NCBI RefSeq assembly: GCF_052072235.1
Contig: NZ_CM125436.1
Location: 3,900,001-3,964,000 of the forward strand
Source of the DNA: Brevibacillus_D fluminis_A
GTDB lineage: Bacteria; Bacillota; Bacilli; Brevibacillales; Brevibacillaceae
Length of the DNA stretch: 64,000 bases
Direction: 5' to 3'
Below, piece after piece: positions 43,640 through 52,162 of this stretch. Below the pieces are notes generated by a model that was not told where the DNA came from, made no database searches, and worked only from the letters and a program-made list of their open reading frames with translations. The first letter of the stretch is position 1. Every line of letters begins with the position of its first letter. Position numbers and translations under genes: made by a program.

Positions 43640-43836
43640 TTAGAAAACTTGGCTGCGCCAAGTGGCGCGGCCTTAGTTGCACTTATACTGGAGCGGGAGC
43701 GTCTCAGCTTCCGCTCTGTATTAGAAAACTTGGCTGCGCCAAGTGGCGCGGTCCTTCGTTGCGCTTATACTGGAGCGGGAGCGTTTCAGCTTCCGCTCTG
43801 TATTAGAAAACTTGGCTGCGCCAAGTGGCGCGGCCT
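43640..43836. repeat. Tandem intergenic hairpin repeat, 2.4 copies of an ~81-bp unit
   Basis: Copies start at 43640, 43721 and 43803 (the last cut after 34 bases). Each full unit begins TTAGAAAACTTGGCTGCGCC, includes CTTGGC-TGC-GCCAAG dyad symmetry, then TTATACTGG, a second hairpin GAGCGGGAGC...GCTTCCGCTC and ends CTGTA. Related single copies lie at 44342 and 62982. No open reading frame explains it. Confidence 0.9.
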
Positions 43837-43851
43837 TTCCCCATTCCCAAA

Positions 43852-43880
43852 AGAAAACCCCTCCGCTCAGGAGGGGGTTA
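43852..43880 (-). terminator. Terminator overlapping the end of the 102-residue protein gene
   Basis: AACCCCCTCC-TGAGC-GGAGGGGTT on the minus strand followed by TTCTTTTG. Confidence 0.75.
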
Positions 43881-44175
43881 CGTTATCGATATTTTTGGAC
43901 TGCAGAAACTCGCTCAGCCATGCACGCCGTACATCTTTGTTCGGACAATACCCTAGCAAATAACTGTCACCATGCATATATTTTTCCTTGATCCATTCTT
44001 TATGCTTGCGAAAGAATGCATGTTGGAAATCAAGCGGCATTTGTTGATACTCTTCAATTGCGGAAGGATTTTGGAGGAAAAACTCCTCGTCATACACCGT
44101 TTCTTCAGCGGGTTGACGACTGCACAGGTAAAAAAACAACACCACTAAAACTGAATTAATAATAAATTGTGTCAT
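43867..44175 (-). CDS. Small membrane-anchored hypothetical protein (102 residues)
   Basis: One N-terminal hydrophobic helix (residues 3-17, FIINSVLVVLFFYLC) followed by a charged, aromatic cytosolic or outer domain rich in Glu, Lys and Tyr. GGGAGGGATTG precedes the ATG. No family recognised. It lies between two copies of the hairpin repeat, a region where gene content tends to vary. Confidence 0.55.
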   Translation of the reverse strand: MTQFIINSVLVVLFFYLCSRQPAEETVYDEEFFLQNPSAIEEYQQMPLDFQHAFFRKHKEWIKEKYMHGDSYLLGYCPNKDVRRAWLSEFLQSKNIDNVTPS

Positions 44176-44341
44176 CCTTCAATCCCTCCCAAGTCCCTAT
44201 GTCCGATAGCCGAACTCGAAAATGAATGCGCTTACACGATCTATTATCGGAACCATCCATTTCGTTCGACTTATTCGTATATTATTATCTTACCATGATT
44301 TTTGTGTTTGCAAACCTGAATTTTTCTGAAAATGAAGGGGG

Positions 44342-44428
44342 TAGAAAACCTGGCTACGCCATGCATTTTTGGCGGAGCCGCGGTTGCCCTTATACTGGAT
44401 AAGAATTTTATAAATTCTTATCTGTATA
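44342..44428. repeat. Diverged copy of the hairpin repeat
   Basis: Begins TAGAAAACCTGGCTACGCC, keeps GGCGGAGCC and TTATACTGG and ends CTGTATA like the tandem copies, but its second hairpin is ATAAGAATTT-TA-AAATTCTTAT instead of the GC-rich stem. The rest of the 295-bp gap (44176-44470) is AT-rich promoter DNA with no gene. Confidence 0.85.
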
Positions 44429-44430
44429 AA

Positions 44431-44460
44431 GAAAAACATCACCCGATCAGGTGATGTTTG
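44431..44460 (-). terminator. Terminator after the first LCP gene
   Basis: AAACATCACC-TGATCG-GGTGATGTTT followed by TTTC on the minus strand. Confidence 0.85.
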
Positions 44461-44470
44461 CGTCATTTGC

Positions 44471-46030
44471 TTATGATTTTCCCGTTTTATTGGACTTGTT
44501 TTCAGCGGGGGGTTGTGCGTTTCCTGAATCGGTAGAGGTCCCTGTTTGCGGAACCATATCTGGTGGTGGTGTCGTCTGCGACTGTGGTTGTGTCTGCTGC
44601 TGCGGTTGTGTTTGTGTCTGCGGTTGTTGTGTTTGCGGCTGCTGCATATCGGCAGGCGGCTGTTGATCCGCCGGCGGCTGCGGCTGCCCTTGCGCGGTGC
44701 CAGTTCCTTGCGGTTGAGCCGGCACAGCAGGGTCAGGCGTTGTTTGCCCCCCCTGCTGCTCTGGCGTTACCATGTCGGCCGGCGGTGTTTCCTGCTTCGG
44801 TGCCTCGGCAGGCTCCTGCTTTGTTTGTTTCGCCGGCGCTGTTTTTTGCACCGGCTTTTTTTTCGTGACCGTTCTCGTTGTCGTTGTCGTTGCTACATCA
44901 TCATCCGATCCGTTGGAGATGATCGAATTGTTTAGCTTGCCTACATCTTCCGGCTTGATGCCCATCTCGGTCTGCAAGGTCGTGCGGATATTGTCCATCG
45001 TATCTTTCGGGAAGAACGTATACCCCGAATTGCCGCTCCAGAACGCGTCATTTTCCAGGCTCGTGATGGAGCTTGCACCGATCCCTTTGAAATCGTAGAC
45101 GATTCCTTTGATCTTGTCAGGCGGCAGGTCGGTATGAATATGTTTTCCGGCGATATCGATTACATTGAAAATTTTGGTTACGCCATCAAGAGAAATCATC
45201 TTGTTCACGATGGCTTTGATAACTTCCTGCTGTCTGCGGTTGCGGTCAAAGTCATTGGAAAAATACTTGGTCCCACGGTTGTCATGGCGATGGCGCACAT
45301 AGCCAAGCGCTTGCTCGCCATTGAGCAGCTGTTGGCCCGGGTTCAGGTTGATGTGGGTGTCATCGGTCGGGTCATCGTAAATGAGCTTGCGATCGACATT
45401 CACCTCTACCCCGCCCACTTCGTCGACGACTGCCTTGAAGCCATCGAAATCGACAGAAACATAATACTGGAGCGGAATCCCGAAAACCTCGCTCAACGTT
45501 TGCTTCGCCAATGTGATCCCGTTCACGACAGGCGTCTGGCCGTTACGCTCCGCCTCGCGTTTTTCCGCTTCACCGTTGGCGTAGACGGAATTGATTTTGT
45601 GATAGTCGCGATAGCCGGGGATTTTGATGCGCGTATCGCGCGGAATCGACAGCATCGTGACTTTTTTATTGACCGGATTGATGACCGCCACGATCATGAC
45701 GTCGGTATTCATCGAGCCTGTCTCTTTTCGGGTGTCGCTTCCTAAAATCAACAGGGAGATCGGTTCATTGGCGTGGTACTCTTTGCTCAAGTTCGGGTCA
45801 ACCGTCTGCACCCCGTCTTCCGTTTGGGACGAACTCGCCGCATTCAGCGCATTGTCCACTTTCCAATATACCGCGCCTGCCGCTCCACCGCCCACGATAA
45901 GCAGGAAGAGAAAAAGTATGGTAAAAAATCGTTTCCAATTCCGTTTCTTCTTTACCGGCTTCGCCTTGGTAGTCCGCTGGGGCGTCCTCCCGGGGTCCGG
46001 CATCCGGTTTCTTGCTGCCGAATCTCGCAT
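44471..46030 (-). CDS. LytR-CpsA-Psr (LCP) family protein 1
   Basis: 519 residues. A short basic cytosolic tail is followed by one transmembrane helix (about 35-55), then the LCP domain (about 85-260) with LLILGSDTRKE near 88, SIPRDTRIKI near 124 and YVRHRHD near 245, whose Arg/Asp residues bind the polyprenyl phosphate. It transfers teichoic acid or other glycopolymers to peptidoglycan outside the membrane. The last 120 residues are a Gln/Pro/Thr-rich unstructured tail. A closely similar gene lies 265 bases upstream on the same strand. Confidence 0.92.
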   Translation of the reverse strand: MRDSAARNRMPDPGRTPQRTTKAKPVKKKRNWKRFFTILFLFLLIVGGGAAGAVYWKVDNALNAASSSQTEDGVQTVDPNLSKEYHANEPISLLILGSDTRKETGSMNTDVMIVAVINPVNKKVTMLSIPRDTRIKIPGYRDYHKINSVYANGEAEKREAERNGQTPVVNGITLAKQTLSEVFGIPLQYYVSVDFDGFKAVVDEVGGVEVNVDRKLIYDDPTDDTHINLNPGQQLLNGEQALGYVRHRHDNRGTKYFSNDFDRNRRQQEVIKAIVNKMISLDGVTKIFNVIDIAGKHIHTDLPPDKIKGIVYDFKGIGASSITSLENDAFWSGNSGYTFFPKDTMDNIRTTLQTEMGIKPEDVGKLNNSIISNGSDDDVATTTTTRTVTKKKPVQKTAPAKQTKQEPAEAPKQETPPADMVTPEQQGGQTTPDPAVPAQPQGTGTAQGQPQPPADQQPPADMQQPQTQQPQTQTQPQQQTQPQSQTTPPPDMVPQTGTSTDSGNAQPPAENKSNKTGKS

Positions 46031-46221
46031 ATGTAATCAGACTCCTTAGTTACGTAATGCACTACCAAAATCATATGTGGTACATGGCGCCGTTTGCCTA
46101 ATCGACAAAAAAAAACGATTTCACGCAGAACGTGATTGGCACGATCGAACGAAGCTATTGCGAAACAGACTTTTCCAAGCAAAAGTCTTCTAGTATTCTA
46201 TCACAGGAATGTCTGGTTTTG

Positions 46222-46271
46222 TAGAAAAAAAATCCCTCTCCCCGTGTCACTCGACGCGAGTAGAGGAATTT
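46222..46271 (-). terminator. Terminator after the second LCP gene
   Basis: AATTCCTCT pairs with AGAGGGATT around a partly paired loop and is followed by a run of T on the minus strand. Confidence 0.65.
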
Positions 46272-46295
46272 TCTATCGTGAATTGTCGGTTTCGC

Positions 46296-47738
46296 CTAGC
46301 CTTGATTGGTTGGATCCGCATAATCCGCAGGGGGTGCTGCGGGCGTTGCCGGGTCTGTCGACGGTGTCTGCGGCGCATAATCCGCAGGCGGTTGTTCTGC
46401 CCCGGACGGCGGCTCCGGAGTCGGTGTCCCGCCGCCCATATCGGCTGGCTGCTGTTCCTTGCCCGTATTCGTCGATGGTGCAGACGGCTTGCCGGAAGGC
46501 TTCTTCGTCGGCTCAGCCGGCTGCTGCTCCACACTCGGCTGCTTGACTTCCGGTTTGGTCGTCGTAGTTTGCGTCTGCTTCGGAGGTGTTGCGACCGGTC
46601 TCGTTTTTTCATTCGCTCCCAGCGAAACGGAGTCGTTCAGCGGGCCGAGCGTTTCCGGCTTGATATTCATCTCCGTCTGCAGCGCGGTCCGGATGCTCGC
46701 CAGCTTGTCGTTCGGGAAGAACGTGTAGTTCATGTTCGGCCCACCAACCCAATAGGCCCCGTTTTCCAACGCGTTGATGGCGCTGGAATTGACTCCGGCA
46801 AAATCTTTCAGCACCCCTTTGATCTTGTCAGGAGGCATGTCGGTCCGCAAATGATCGCCGGCAATCTTCATAATATCGAGAATCTTGGTCATGCCATCAA
46901 TCGTTGTCATCTTGTCCACAATCGCATGAATGACTTCCTGCTGCCTGCGATTGCGGTCAAAGTCGCTCGATTCATACTTCGCGCCGCGGTTGTCATGACG
47001 GTGGCGCACGTAGTCGAGCGCTTTGTCGCCGTCCAGCACTTGCAGCCCCGGGCTCAAATTGATATGCGTGCCATCCGTCGGGTCATCATAGACCAGCTTG
47101 CGGTCGACATTCACCTGCACGCCGCCCAGCTCGTCGATAATGGCCTGGAACCCTTTGAAGTCCACTTCCGCATAATATTGAACCGGGATGCCAAACACGT
47201 CCTCAAACGTGCTTTTCAGCAACGTGATCCCGTTCTCCGTCGGCTTCTGGCCTTTTTGCTCCGCGCGCTTCTTCTGGTTTTCGCCCAGCGCATAGACGGA
47301 ATTGATCTTTTCATACCCGCTCGTGCCAGCCAGCTTGATCCGCGTGTCACGCGGAATGGACAGCATCGTCACTTTTTTGTTCACCGGATTGATCGTGGCC
47401 AACAGCATCACGTCGGTATTCAGGCCACCGCCGTTTTTCCGCGTGTCACGACCGATAATCAGCAGCGAAATCGACTTATCCGGCTCATAGACCGTGCTAA
47501 GGCCCGGCTTGACCGTCGCTACCCCGTCATTAGGCGTAGGCTGGCTCACATCCTCGACGATCTGGTTGAACTGCCAATAGAGTGCGCCCGCTGCCGCACC
47601 ACCGCTTGCGACAAGCAACAAAAGCAGCAGCAGAAGGTTTTGCTTCCATCCGCGTCTTCTCCTCGGTTTTACCTGACGGGGCTCTTTTGGAGCATTTTTG
47701 TTGTTTGGCAGCCGTGTCGGCTTCGCCGCTTCTCCCAT
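46296..47738 (-). CDS. LytR-CpsA-Psr (LCP) family protein 2
   Basis: 480 residues, the same plan as the neighbour: basic tail (VKPRRRRGWKQNLLLLLLLL), transmembrane helix, LCP domain (LLIIGRDTRKNGGG, SIPRDTRIKL, YVRHRHDNRG) and a Pro/Thr/Gln-rich C-terminal tail of about 90 residues. The two genes share even their ribosome-binding-site context (AAGGAG then CTGAT and ACATATG), so they arose by tandem duplication. Likely acts in the same wall-polymer ligation. Confidence 0.92.
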   Translation of the reverse strand: MGEAAKPTRLPNNKNAPKEPRQVKPRRRRGWKQNLLLLLLLLVASGGAAAGALYWQFNQIVEDVSQPTPNDGVATVKPGLSTVYEPDKSISLLIIGRDTRKNGGGLNTDVMLLATINPVNKKVTMLSIPRDTRIKLAGTSGYEKINSVYALGENQKKRAEQKGQKPTENGITLLKSTFEDVFGIPVQYYAEVDFKGFQAIIDELGGVQVNVDRKLVYDDPTDGTHINLSPGLQVLDGDKALDYVRHRHDNRGAKYESSDFDRNRRQQEVIHAIVDKMTTIDGMTKILDIMKIAGDHLRTDMPPDKIKGVLKDFAGVNSSAINALENGAYWVGGPNMNYTFFPNDKLASIRTALQTEMNIKPETLGPLNDSVSLGANEKTRPVATPPKQTQTTTTKPEVKQPSVEQQPAEPTKKPSGKPSAPSTNTGKEQQPADMGGGTPTPEPPSGAEQPPADYAPQTPSTDPATPAAPPADYADPTNQG

Positions 47739-47775
47739 ATGTATCAGTCTCCTTTATCTGGTTGTTAGTTTCGAC

Positions 47776-47830
47776 AAAAAAAGAAAAATTCCCCCTTCTT
47801 CGTCTATTTGACGAAGAAAGAGGAATTTTG
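47776..47830 (-). terminator. Terminator after the 45-residue gene
   Basis: A long stem of AATTCCTC-TTTCTTCGTC against ACGAAGAAGGGGGAATT is followed by TTTCTTTTTTT on the minus strand. Confidence 0.75.
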
Positions 47831-47864
47831 TTACAGCAGGGCTGCACCTTTCGGGTGAACCGCG

Positions 47865-48002
47865 TTATTGCAGCCCTTTTGGCGCTTGGCTGAAGCCTTG
47901 CACAGGTCCGTCTTTTTTTGGCTGCTGCGAACGGTGCGCATCGCCGCCTTGACGGACATGGCTCTCTTGCTTGCCGTTGATGTCATTTGACTTTTTCTCC
48001 AT
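47865..48002 (-). CDS. 45-residue hydrophilic small protein, unknown
   Basis: AAAGGAGGCG lies eight bases before the ATG. The product MEKKSNDINGKQESHVRQGG continues as a Gln/Lys/Gly-rich peptide with no hydrophobic segment, and its composition recalls small acid-soluble or spore-associated proteins, but I cannot name it. A hairpin (GGGCTGCA/TGCAGCCC) at 47839-47876 covers its 3' end. Confidence 0.65.
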   Translation of the reverse strand: MEKKSNDINGKQESHVRQGGDAHRSQQPKKDGPVQGFSQAPKGLQ

Positions 48003-48104
48003 AGCAAATCGCCTCCTTTGCCGCAAACTTGCTTTAGTTTGTGATGAAAGAAGGCGGGCTATCCAGCCGCGCGGACAATTCTTGCCGCTTGTCGTGGATG
48101 AGAG

Positions 48105-48899
48105 TTACCCCTTGATCCGGTAAAACGCGCACGCATTGGCATATACGCGCTCTGCGACCAGTTCTCTCGCCAAGCCTTTCAGCTCTGCCAGCTTCGCCAC
48201 TACGTCAGCAATCATGGCCGGATGGGTCATCCTTCCGGCAAACGGGCCTTCAAACGGCCACGGTCCATCCGTTTCGACCATCAGCTGCGAAAGCGGATAG
48301 AAGCTCGCCAGCGCTTGGATGTCTTGCTCATACAGCACATCCGGCGTCAGCGAAATGTAATATCCGTTGCGGATCATGCGCTCTGTCGTTTCCGCCGGTC
48401 CTTTGTACCAGTGAAAATGCGCGCGATTCACCCCGTGCTTTTCCAGCAGGTCGCACGCGATGGCAGCGTCATCGTAGACGGCGTGCAAAACGATCGGCTT
48501 ATCAAGCTCTTTGGCTAACCGAATGAATGTATCCAAAAGCTCAACATACGGATCAAGCGCAAAAGCCTCTCCCTTCTCTTCCATCTCCTGCCGCAAATAA
48601 TACGGCAGCCCGACCTCGCCGACCGCGACCATTTCCGCCGCGTGTTCCCGAATCCATGCCAAAAGCTGCTCCTGTTCGTGCAGCGTCGGTACAGCCTGTT
48701 CAGGATGATACCCGTATGTCGGAAAAACAAGCGCCGGATGCTGCTGCGCAAGCGCGCTCGTCCGCTTGGCGGAGGCGAGATCCATCGAGACGGCGATCAT
48801 GCCGCTTACGCCAGCACGGGCACAATCGAGCAGCAACTGCTCCTGTTCTGCCGGCTCATACTTTTCCAGGTGAATATGCGCGTCAATCCCTGCCTTCAT
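48105..48899 (-). CDS. TatD family metal-dependent hydrolase in the thiamine-precursor operon
   Basis: 264 residues, amidohydrolase-like TIM barrel: DAHIHLEKY (metal ligands) near residue 6, YGYHPEQA near 63, GEVGLPYY near 97, LHAVYDD near 137, FHWYKGP near 161 and VETDGPWPFEG near 208. TatD proteins are 3'-5' DNases or other hydrolases. Its ATG overlaps the ThiZ stop (ATGA), making it the last gene of a TPP-riboswitch operon. A role in processing imported pyrimidine precursors, replacing YlmB-type amidohydrolase, is a hypothesis from position. Confidence 0.82.
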   Translation of the reverse strand: MKAGIDAHIHLEKYEPAEQEQLLLDCARAGVSGMIAVSMDLASAKRTSALAQQHPALVFPTYGYHPEQAVPTLHEQEQLLAWIREHAAEMVAVGEVGLPYYLRQEMEEKGEAFALDPYVELLDTFIRLAKELDKPIVLHAVYDDAAIACDLLEKHGVNRAHFHWYKGPAETTERMIRNGYYISLTPDVLYEQDIQALASFYPLSQLMVETDGPWPFEGPFAGRMTHPAMIADVVAKLAELKGLARELVAERVYANACAFYRIKG

Positions 48900-49693
48900 T
48901 TGGCCTCACCTGCCTCAAGCGCGTGTACGACACTGTTTCGCTTCAACGACTCATACAATTCTTGCCGCAGCAGCTGGAATTCCTTCGCGTGCATGATCTC
49001 CTCCCGGCGCGGACGGGCAAAAGGCACCTTCAGCTCTTGCAGGACGCGCGTCGGCTTGTTGGACAGGACATACACCCGATCCGCCAAATACAGCGCTTCC
49101 TCGATGCTGTGCGTGACGAACAGGACGGACCGCTTGTTCGCTTCCCACAAATCCAGGAGCCAATTTTGCATCTCCTGCCGCGTCAGCGCATCGAGCGCGC
49201 CGAACGGCTCATCGAGGCACATCAGCTCCTGGGGGGACAGGAGCGCACGGGCAAATGAGGCACGCTGCTGCATCCCGCCGGAGAGCACATGCGGATACTG
49301 TTGCTCATAGCCCGCAAGCCCCACTCGACCCAGCCACTCCCGGGCCAGCCGCAGCGATTCTCCTTTCGGGTAGCCCGCGACTTCCCTCGCCAAAATAACA
49401 TTTTCTTCAATCGTACGCCACGGCATCAGGGCCGGCTGCTGCGGCATGTAGCTGATCAGCCCTTTCGTCCCCGTCACATCGCTGCCATCTTGCACGATGC
49501 GGCCAGTGGTCGGCGCCAAAAGACCGCCGATCAAATGAAACAAGGTGCTCTTTCCGCTGCCGGACGGGCCGAGGATCGCGACGAATTCGCCCACACCCAC
49601 GGTCAGACTGATGCCATCCAGCACCCTCGTCTCTGTTTTGCCATTCCGAAAGCTTTTCACGATGTTTTGTAACTCAAGCTTGATTCCGGACAC
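48896..49693 (-). CDS. thiZ: ABC transporter ATP-binding protein for thiamine-precursor uptake (ThiZ-like)
   Basis: 265 residues. Walker A GPSGSGKSTL near residue 40, signature LSGGMQQR near 135, Walker B LMCLDEPFGALD near 157 and switch His in VTHSIEEAL near 192. The type belongs to the nitrate/sulfonate/taurine family that powers NMT1/THI5-like uptake. GTG start with GGAGGGG upstream; it overlaps the permease gene by 20 bases. Confidence 0.88.
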   Translation of the reverse strand: MSGIKLELQNIVKSFRNGKTETRVLDGISLTVGVGEFVAILGPSGSGKSTLFHLIGGLLAPTTGRIVQDGSDVTGTKGLISYMPQQPALMPWRTIEENVILAREVAGYPKGESLRLAREWLGRVGLAGYEQQYPHVLSGGMQQRASFARALLSPQELMCLDEPFGALDALTRQEMQNWLLDLWEANKRSVLFVTHSIEEALYLADRVYVLSNKPTRVLQELKVPFARPRREEIMHAKEFQLLRQELYESLKRNSVVHALEAGEAK

Positions 49694-50453
49694 GCGCGCC
49701 CCTCCCTTTGATCAGCCATTTTTCCAATAGAAGCACGGCGGCGAACATCACCAGACTGAGCGCAAAAATGACCATCAGCGCGACGAAAATCCGATCCGTA
49801 CGAAACGATGATTTGGCAAACAGCATGTAATAGCCGATCCCTTTGTCGGTGCCGAGCCATTCCGCGATCACCGCCCCCATGACACTGTATGCCGCTGTAA
49901 TTTTCAGCCCGGCGAAAAAATAAGGGAGCGCATTCGGCAGCTCCAGCTTGAAAAACAGCTGGCGCCGGTTGGCACCGATCATGTTCATGTAGTTGTACAT
50001 GGACGGGTCGGTCTGGGCAAAGCCGTCGAGCGTGGCAATGACAACGGGAAAAAAGCAGGCGAGCAAAATCACGATCATCTTGGGCAAAAGTCCATAGCCG
50101 AACCAGATCATCAAAAGCGGCGCCAGGGCGATGATCGGAATGTTTTGGGTCAGAATCAAAAGCGGATAAAACCCGCGCTTGAACCCGGGGATCAGGTGCA
50201 GGATGCACGCGATGACCAACCCTGCGGTCCCGCTCAGCAAAAAGCCGGCGAGTGCGATTTGGGACGTCGCCCACGTGTGCATGCCGAGGCGCGGCAGCTC
50301 CGATAAGGCTTCGCGCAAAATGTCTGCCGGGGAAGGCAGCAGCCACTTTTCGATACCAAACAAGCTGACAGAAATCTGCCAGCCCAGAATGAAAAGGAAG
50401 ACCACCAAAAGTGGTGGCCAACTCGTTTGAAGCCATTTCATACCGCTTTTCAT
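49674..50453 (-). CDS. thiX: ABC transporter permease for thiamine-precursor uptake (ThiX-like)
   Basis: 259 residues, five to six hydrophobic helices, with the EAA-type loop DGFAQTDPSMYNYMNMIGAN near residue 165 that contacts the ATPase. Its start overlaps the stop of the thiamine-binding protein gene (ATGA). With the lipoprotein at 50764 and the ATPase at 48896 it forms an importer for a thiamine pyrimidine precursor such as formylaminopyrimidine. Confidence 0.88.
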   Translation of the reverse strand: MKSGMKWLQTSWPPLLVVFLFILGWQISVSLFGIEKWLLPSPADILREALSELPRLGMHTWATSQIALAGFLLSGTAGLVIACILHLIPGFKRGFYPLLILTQNIPIIALAPLLMIWFGYGLLPKMIVILLACFFPVVIATLDGFAQTDPSMYNYMNMIGANRRQLFFKLELPNALPYFFAGLKITAAYSVMGAVIAEWLGTDKGIGYYMLFAKSSFRTDRIFVALMVIFALSLVMFAAVLLLEKWLIKGRGARVRNQA

Positions 50454-50740
50454 CGGTATTTTTCCGTTAATTTGTCCATCGAGGCACCCGATGGCTTGAA
50501 CAAGATTTTGACCTGTGAAATGACGCTGGGGCTCCCCATCTCCAGCATCGCTTCATTCATCCGTTTCACGATGTCCAACAGTTCGTCCAGATCGCCCTCC
50601 ATCGTCGTTTCCAACGGATTGACCACGTATTTGACCTTGGCTTGGTCGATGATCTCGATGGCCCGGTCGACATACGGGATGACATCCTCATTATCTTTCG
50701 TTCTCGGCAAAATCTGAATGCTGACAAGTGCATTCGCCAT
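50450..50740 (-). CDS. MTH1187/YqgV family thiamine-binding protein
   Basis: 96 residues of the DUF77 fold, which binds thiamine or its precursors in solved family members. Typical stretches are VSIQILPRTKD at the start and NPLETTMEGDLDELLDIV in the middle. Inside a TPP-controlled uptake operon it probably holds or hands on the imported ligand in the cytosol. GGGAGTG precedes the ATG. Overlaps the permease start by four bases. Confidence 0.88.
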   Translation of the reverse strand: MANALVSIQILPRTKDNEDVIPYVDRAIEIIDQAKVKYVVNPLETTMEGDLDELLDIVKRMNEAMLEMGSPSVISQVKILFKPSGASMDKLTEKYR

Positions 50741-50763
50741 ATTCGCATCACTCCCGCTCGCTT

Positions 50764-51795
50764 TTATTCAGGAAGGAACTGGTTCGTAAACGCCCGATCC
50801 GCGTCGAGCGGCTTCTCCAAGAGCTTGTGGTCGAGCATCCAGCTCGCATAGTTTTCCCATACCGCTTTTTTCTGCTCGCCCCAGCGCGGTGCATCGTCCT
50901 TGTAGCGCGGCGAGAGCCATTTTTGGCTCGCATGGACGAGATTTTTGTCCAGGTCAGGCGCTGCTTTGCAAAGGATGTCCGCCGCTTCATCCGGTTTGTC
51001 GATCGCAAACTGATAGCCTTTGGAAACCGCGGCCATAAATTTTTTGACCACGTCAGGCTTCTCTTGAATCATTTTTTCATTGGTAACGAGAACAGGTGTG
51101 TAGTAGTCCAGTTTTTCCGAGTAATCCTTCAAGTAGATCATGTTCATCGGCTCTTTGCGCTGCTCCGCCTCAATTCCGGTCCAGCCGTAGTAAATCCAGG
51201 CGAAATCGATGTCGCGCTTGACCGCCGTGAAGTAATCGGCGTCACCGATGTTGACGATTTTGACTTTGCTCGCATCCGCTTGCTGCCCTTGCATCAACGA
51301 CTCGATCATGGCGTTTTCCGCAGGCGAGCCCCAGCCGCCGTACGTTTTGCCTTCGAAATCTTTCGGCGTTTTGATGTTTTTGGCGACAGGAGAAGCAAAC
51401 CCGGACGTATTGTGCTGGATCACAGCCGCGATGGAAACGAGCGGCACGCCTTGAATGCGGGCCTGGGTGACGCCTTCCTGATAGCTCACGCCGAATTCTG
51501 CGTTACCCGCGCCAACCATCTGGTCCGCTCCTGTCTGTCCCGGCTGGATGATTTGTACATGGAGTCCTTGCTCCTTGAAAAAGCCTTTGTCCTGCGCGAC
51601 ATACAGCCCGGTATGGTTGGTGTTCGGCGTCCAGTCCAGCACCACCTTGATGTCAATCGGCTTGCCCGCGTCTTGTGCAGGCTGACCGGCAGCTGCCTGA
51701 TTGCCCGTCGCAGGCGGCTGTGCGCCTTGCGAGCATCCGGCAAGCGCCAGGAACGTACCCAACAGTGCAAACGTCAGTTTTGCTTTGATTCTCAT
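50764..51795 (-). CDS. thiY: NMT1/THI5-like substrate-binding lipoprotein (ThiY-like)
   Basis: 343 residues. A lipobox LALAGC at residues 15-20 marks it as a lipoprotein anchored outside the membrane, followed by a Gln/Ala/Pro spacer. The mature part has KVVLDWTPNTNHTGLYVAQ near 50 and PGQTGADQMVGAGNAEFGVS near 82, characteristic of HMP-precursor binding proteins. The TPP riboswitch is directly upstream. The ATG lies about 13 bases after AGAGGAG, so a GTG five codons earlier cannot be excluded. Confidence 0.92.
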   Translation of the reverse strand: MRIKAKLTFALLGTFLALAGCSQGAQPPATGNQAAAGQPAQDAGKPIDIKVVLDWTPNTNHTGLYVAQDKGFFKEQGLHVQIIQPGQTGADQMVGAGNAEFGVSYQEGVTQARIQGVPLVSIAAVIQHNTSGFASPVAKNIKTPKDFEGKTYGGWGSPAENAMIESLMQGQQADASKVKIVNIGDADYFTAVKRDIDFAWIYYGWTGIEAEQRKEPMNMIYLKDYSEKLDYYTPVLVTNEKMIQEKPDVVKKFMAAVSKGYQFAIDKPDEAADILCKAAPDLDKNLVHASQKWLSPRYKDDAPRWGEQKKAVWENYASWMLDHKLLEKPLDADRAFTNQFLPE

Positions 51796-51832
51796 GGTTT
51801 TGTGTTCCACTCCTCTGGTTGAAAATAAAAAT

Positions 51833-51860
51833 AAAAACGCCCCCTGATCCAGGGAGCGCT
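51833..51860 (-). terminator. Terminator of the TPP riboswitch
   Basis: CGCTCCCTG-GAT-CAGGGGGCG followed by TTTTT on the minus strand, between aptamer and thiY. Confidence 0.85.
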
Positions 51861-51884
51861 CCATATCCATGCGAAAGTACCTGT

Positions 51885-51999
51885 TCGCCGCTTCTTGCGG
51901 GCAGAACGTTTCCTACGCTGGCATTACCCAGATCAGGTATAAGGGTCAGTATCTTGAAGGGATACACTCTCAGCCGGCCAATTCCAGCACCCCGTGGCA
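51885..51999 (-). ncRNA. TPP (THI-box) riboswitch
   Basis: On the minus strand the conserved blocks appear in order: GGGGTGCTGG, GGCTGAGAGTGTATCCCTT, then ACCTGATCTGGGTAATGCCA and GCGTAGGAAA. It precedes the five-gene uptake operon and is followed by a terminator, so bound TPP shuts the operon off. Confidence 0.97.
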
Positions 52000-52162
52000 T
52001 CTATTAGGTTTCGGCTACATTATAGCACAACCGGTCGGTTTGTCTATACGTAAACGACACTCGGCTGCAGATCCTTTGAAAAAGGCGATCATACCGGCTC
52101 ACCTTCCTTGTGCTACGCTACATATACTGTCACCAGAATCCCGCTAGGAGGTAATCTGCTGC

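Noticed and set aside
43640..43836. CRISPR-like array
   Set aside because: Units are directly adjacent with no unique spacers, and no cas genes occur nearby.
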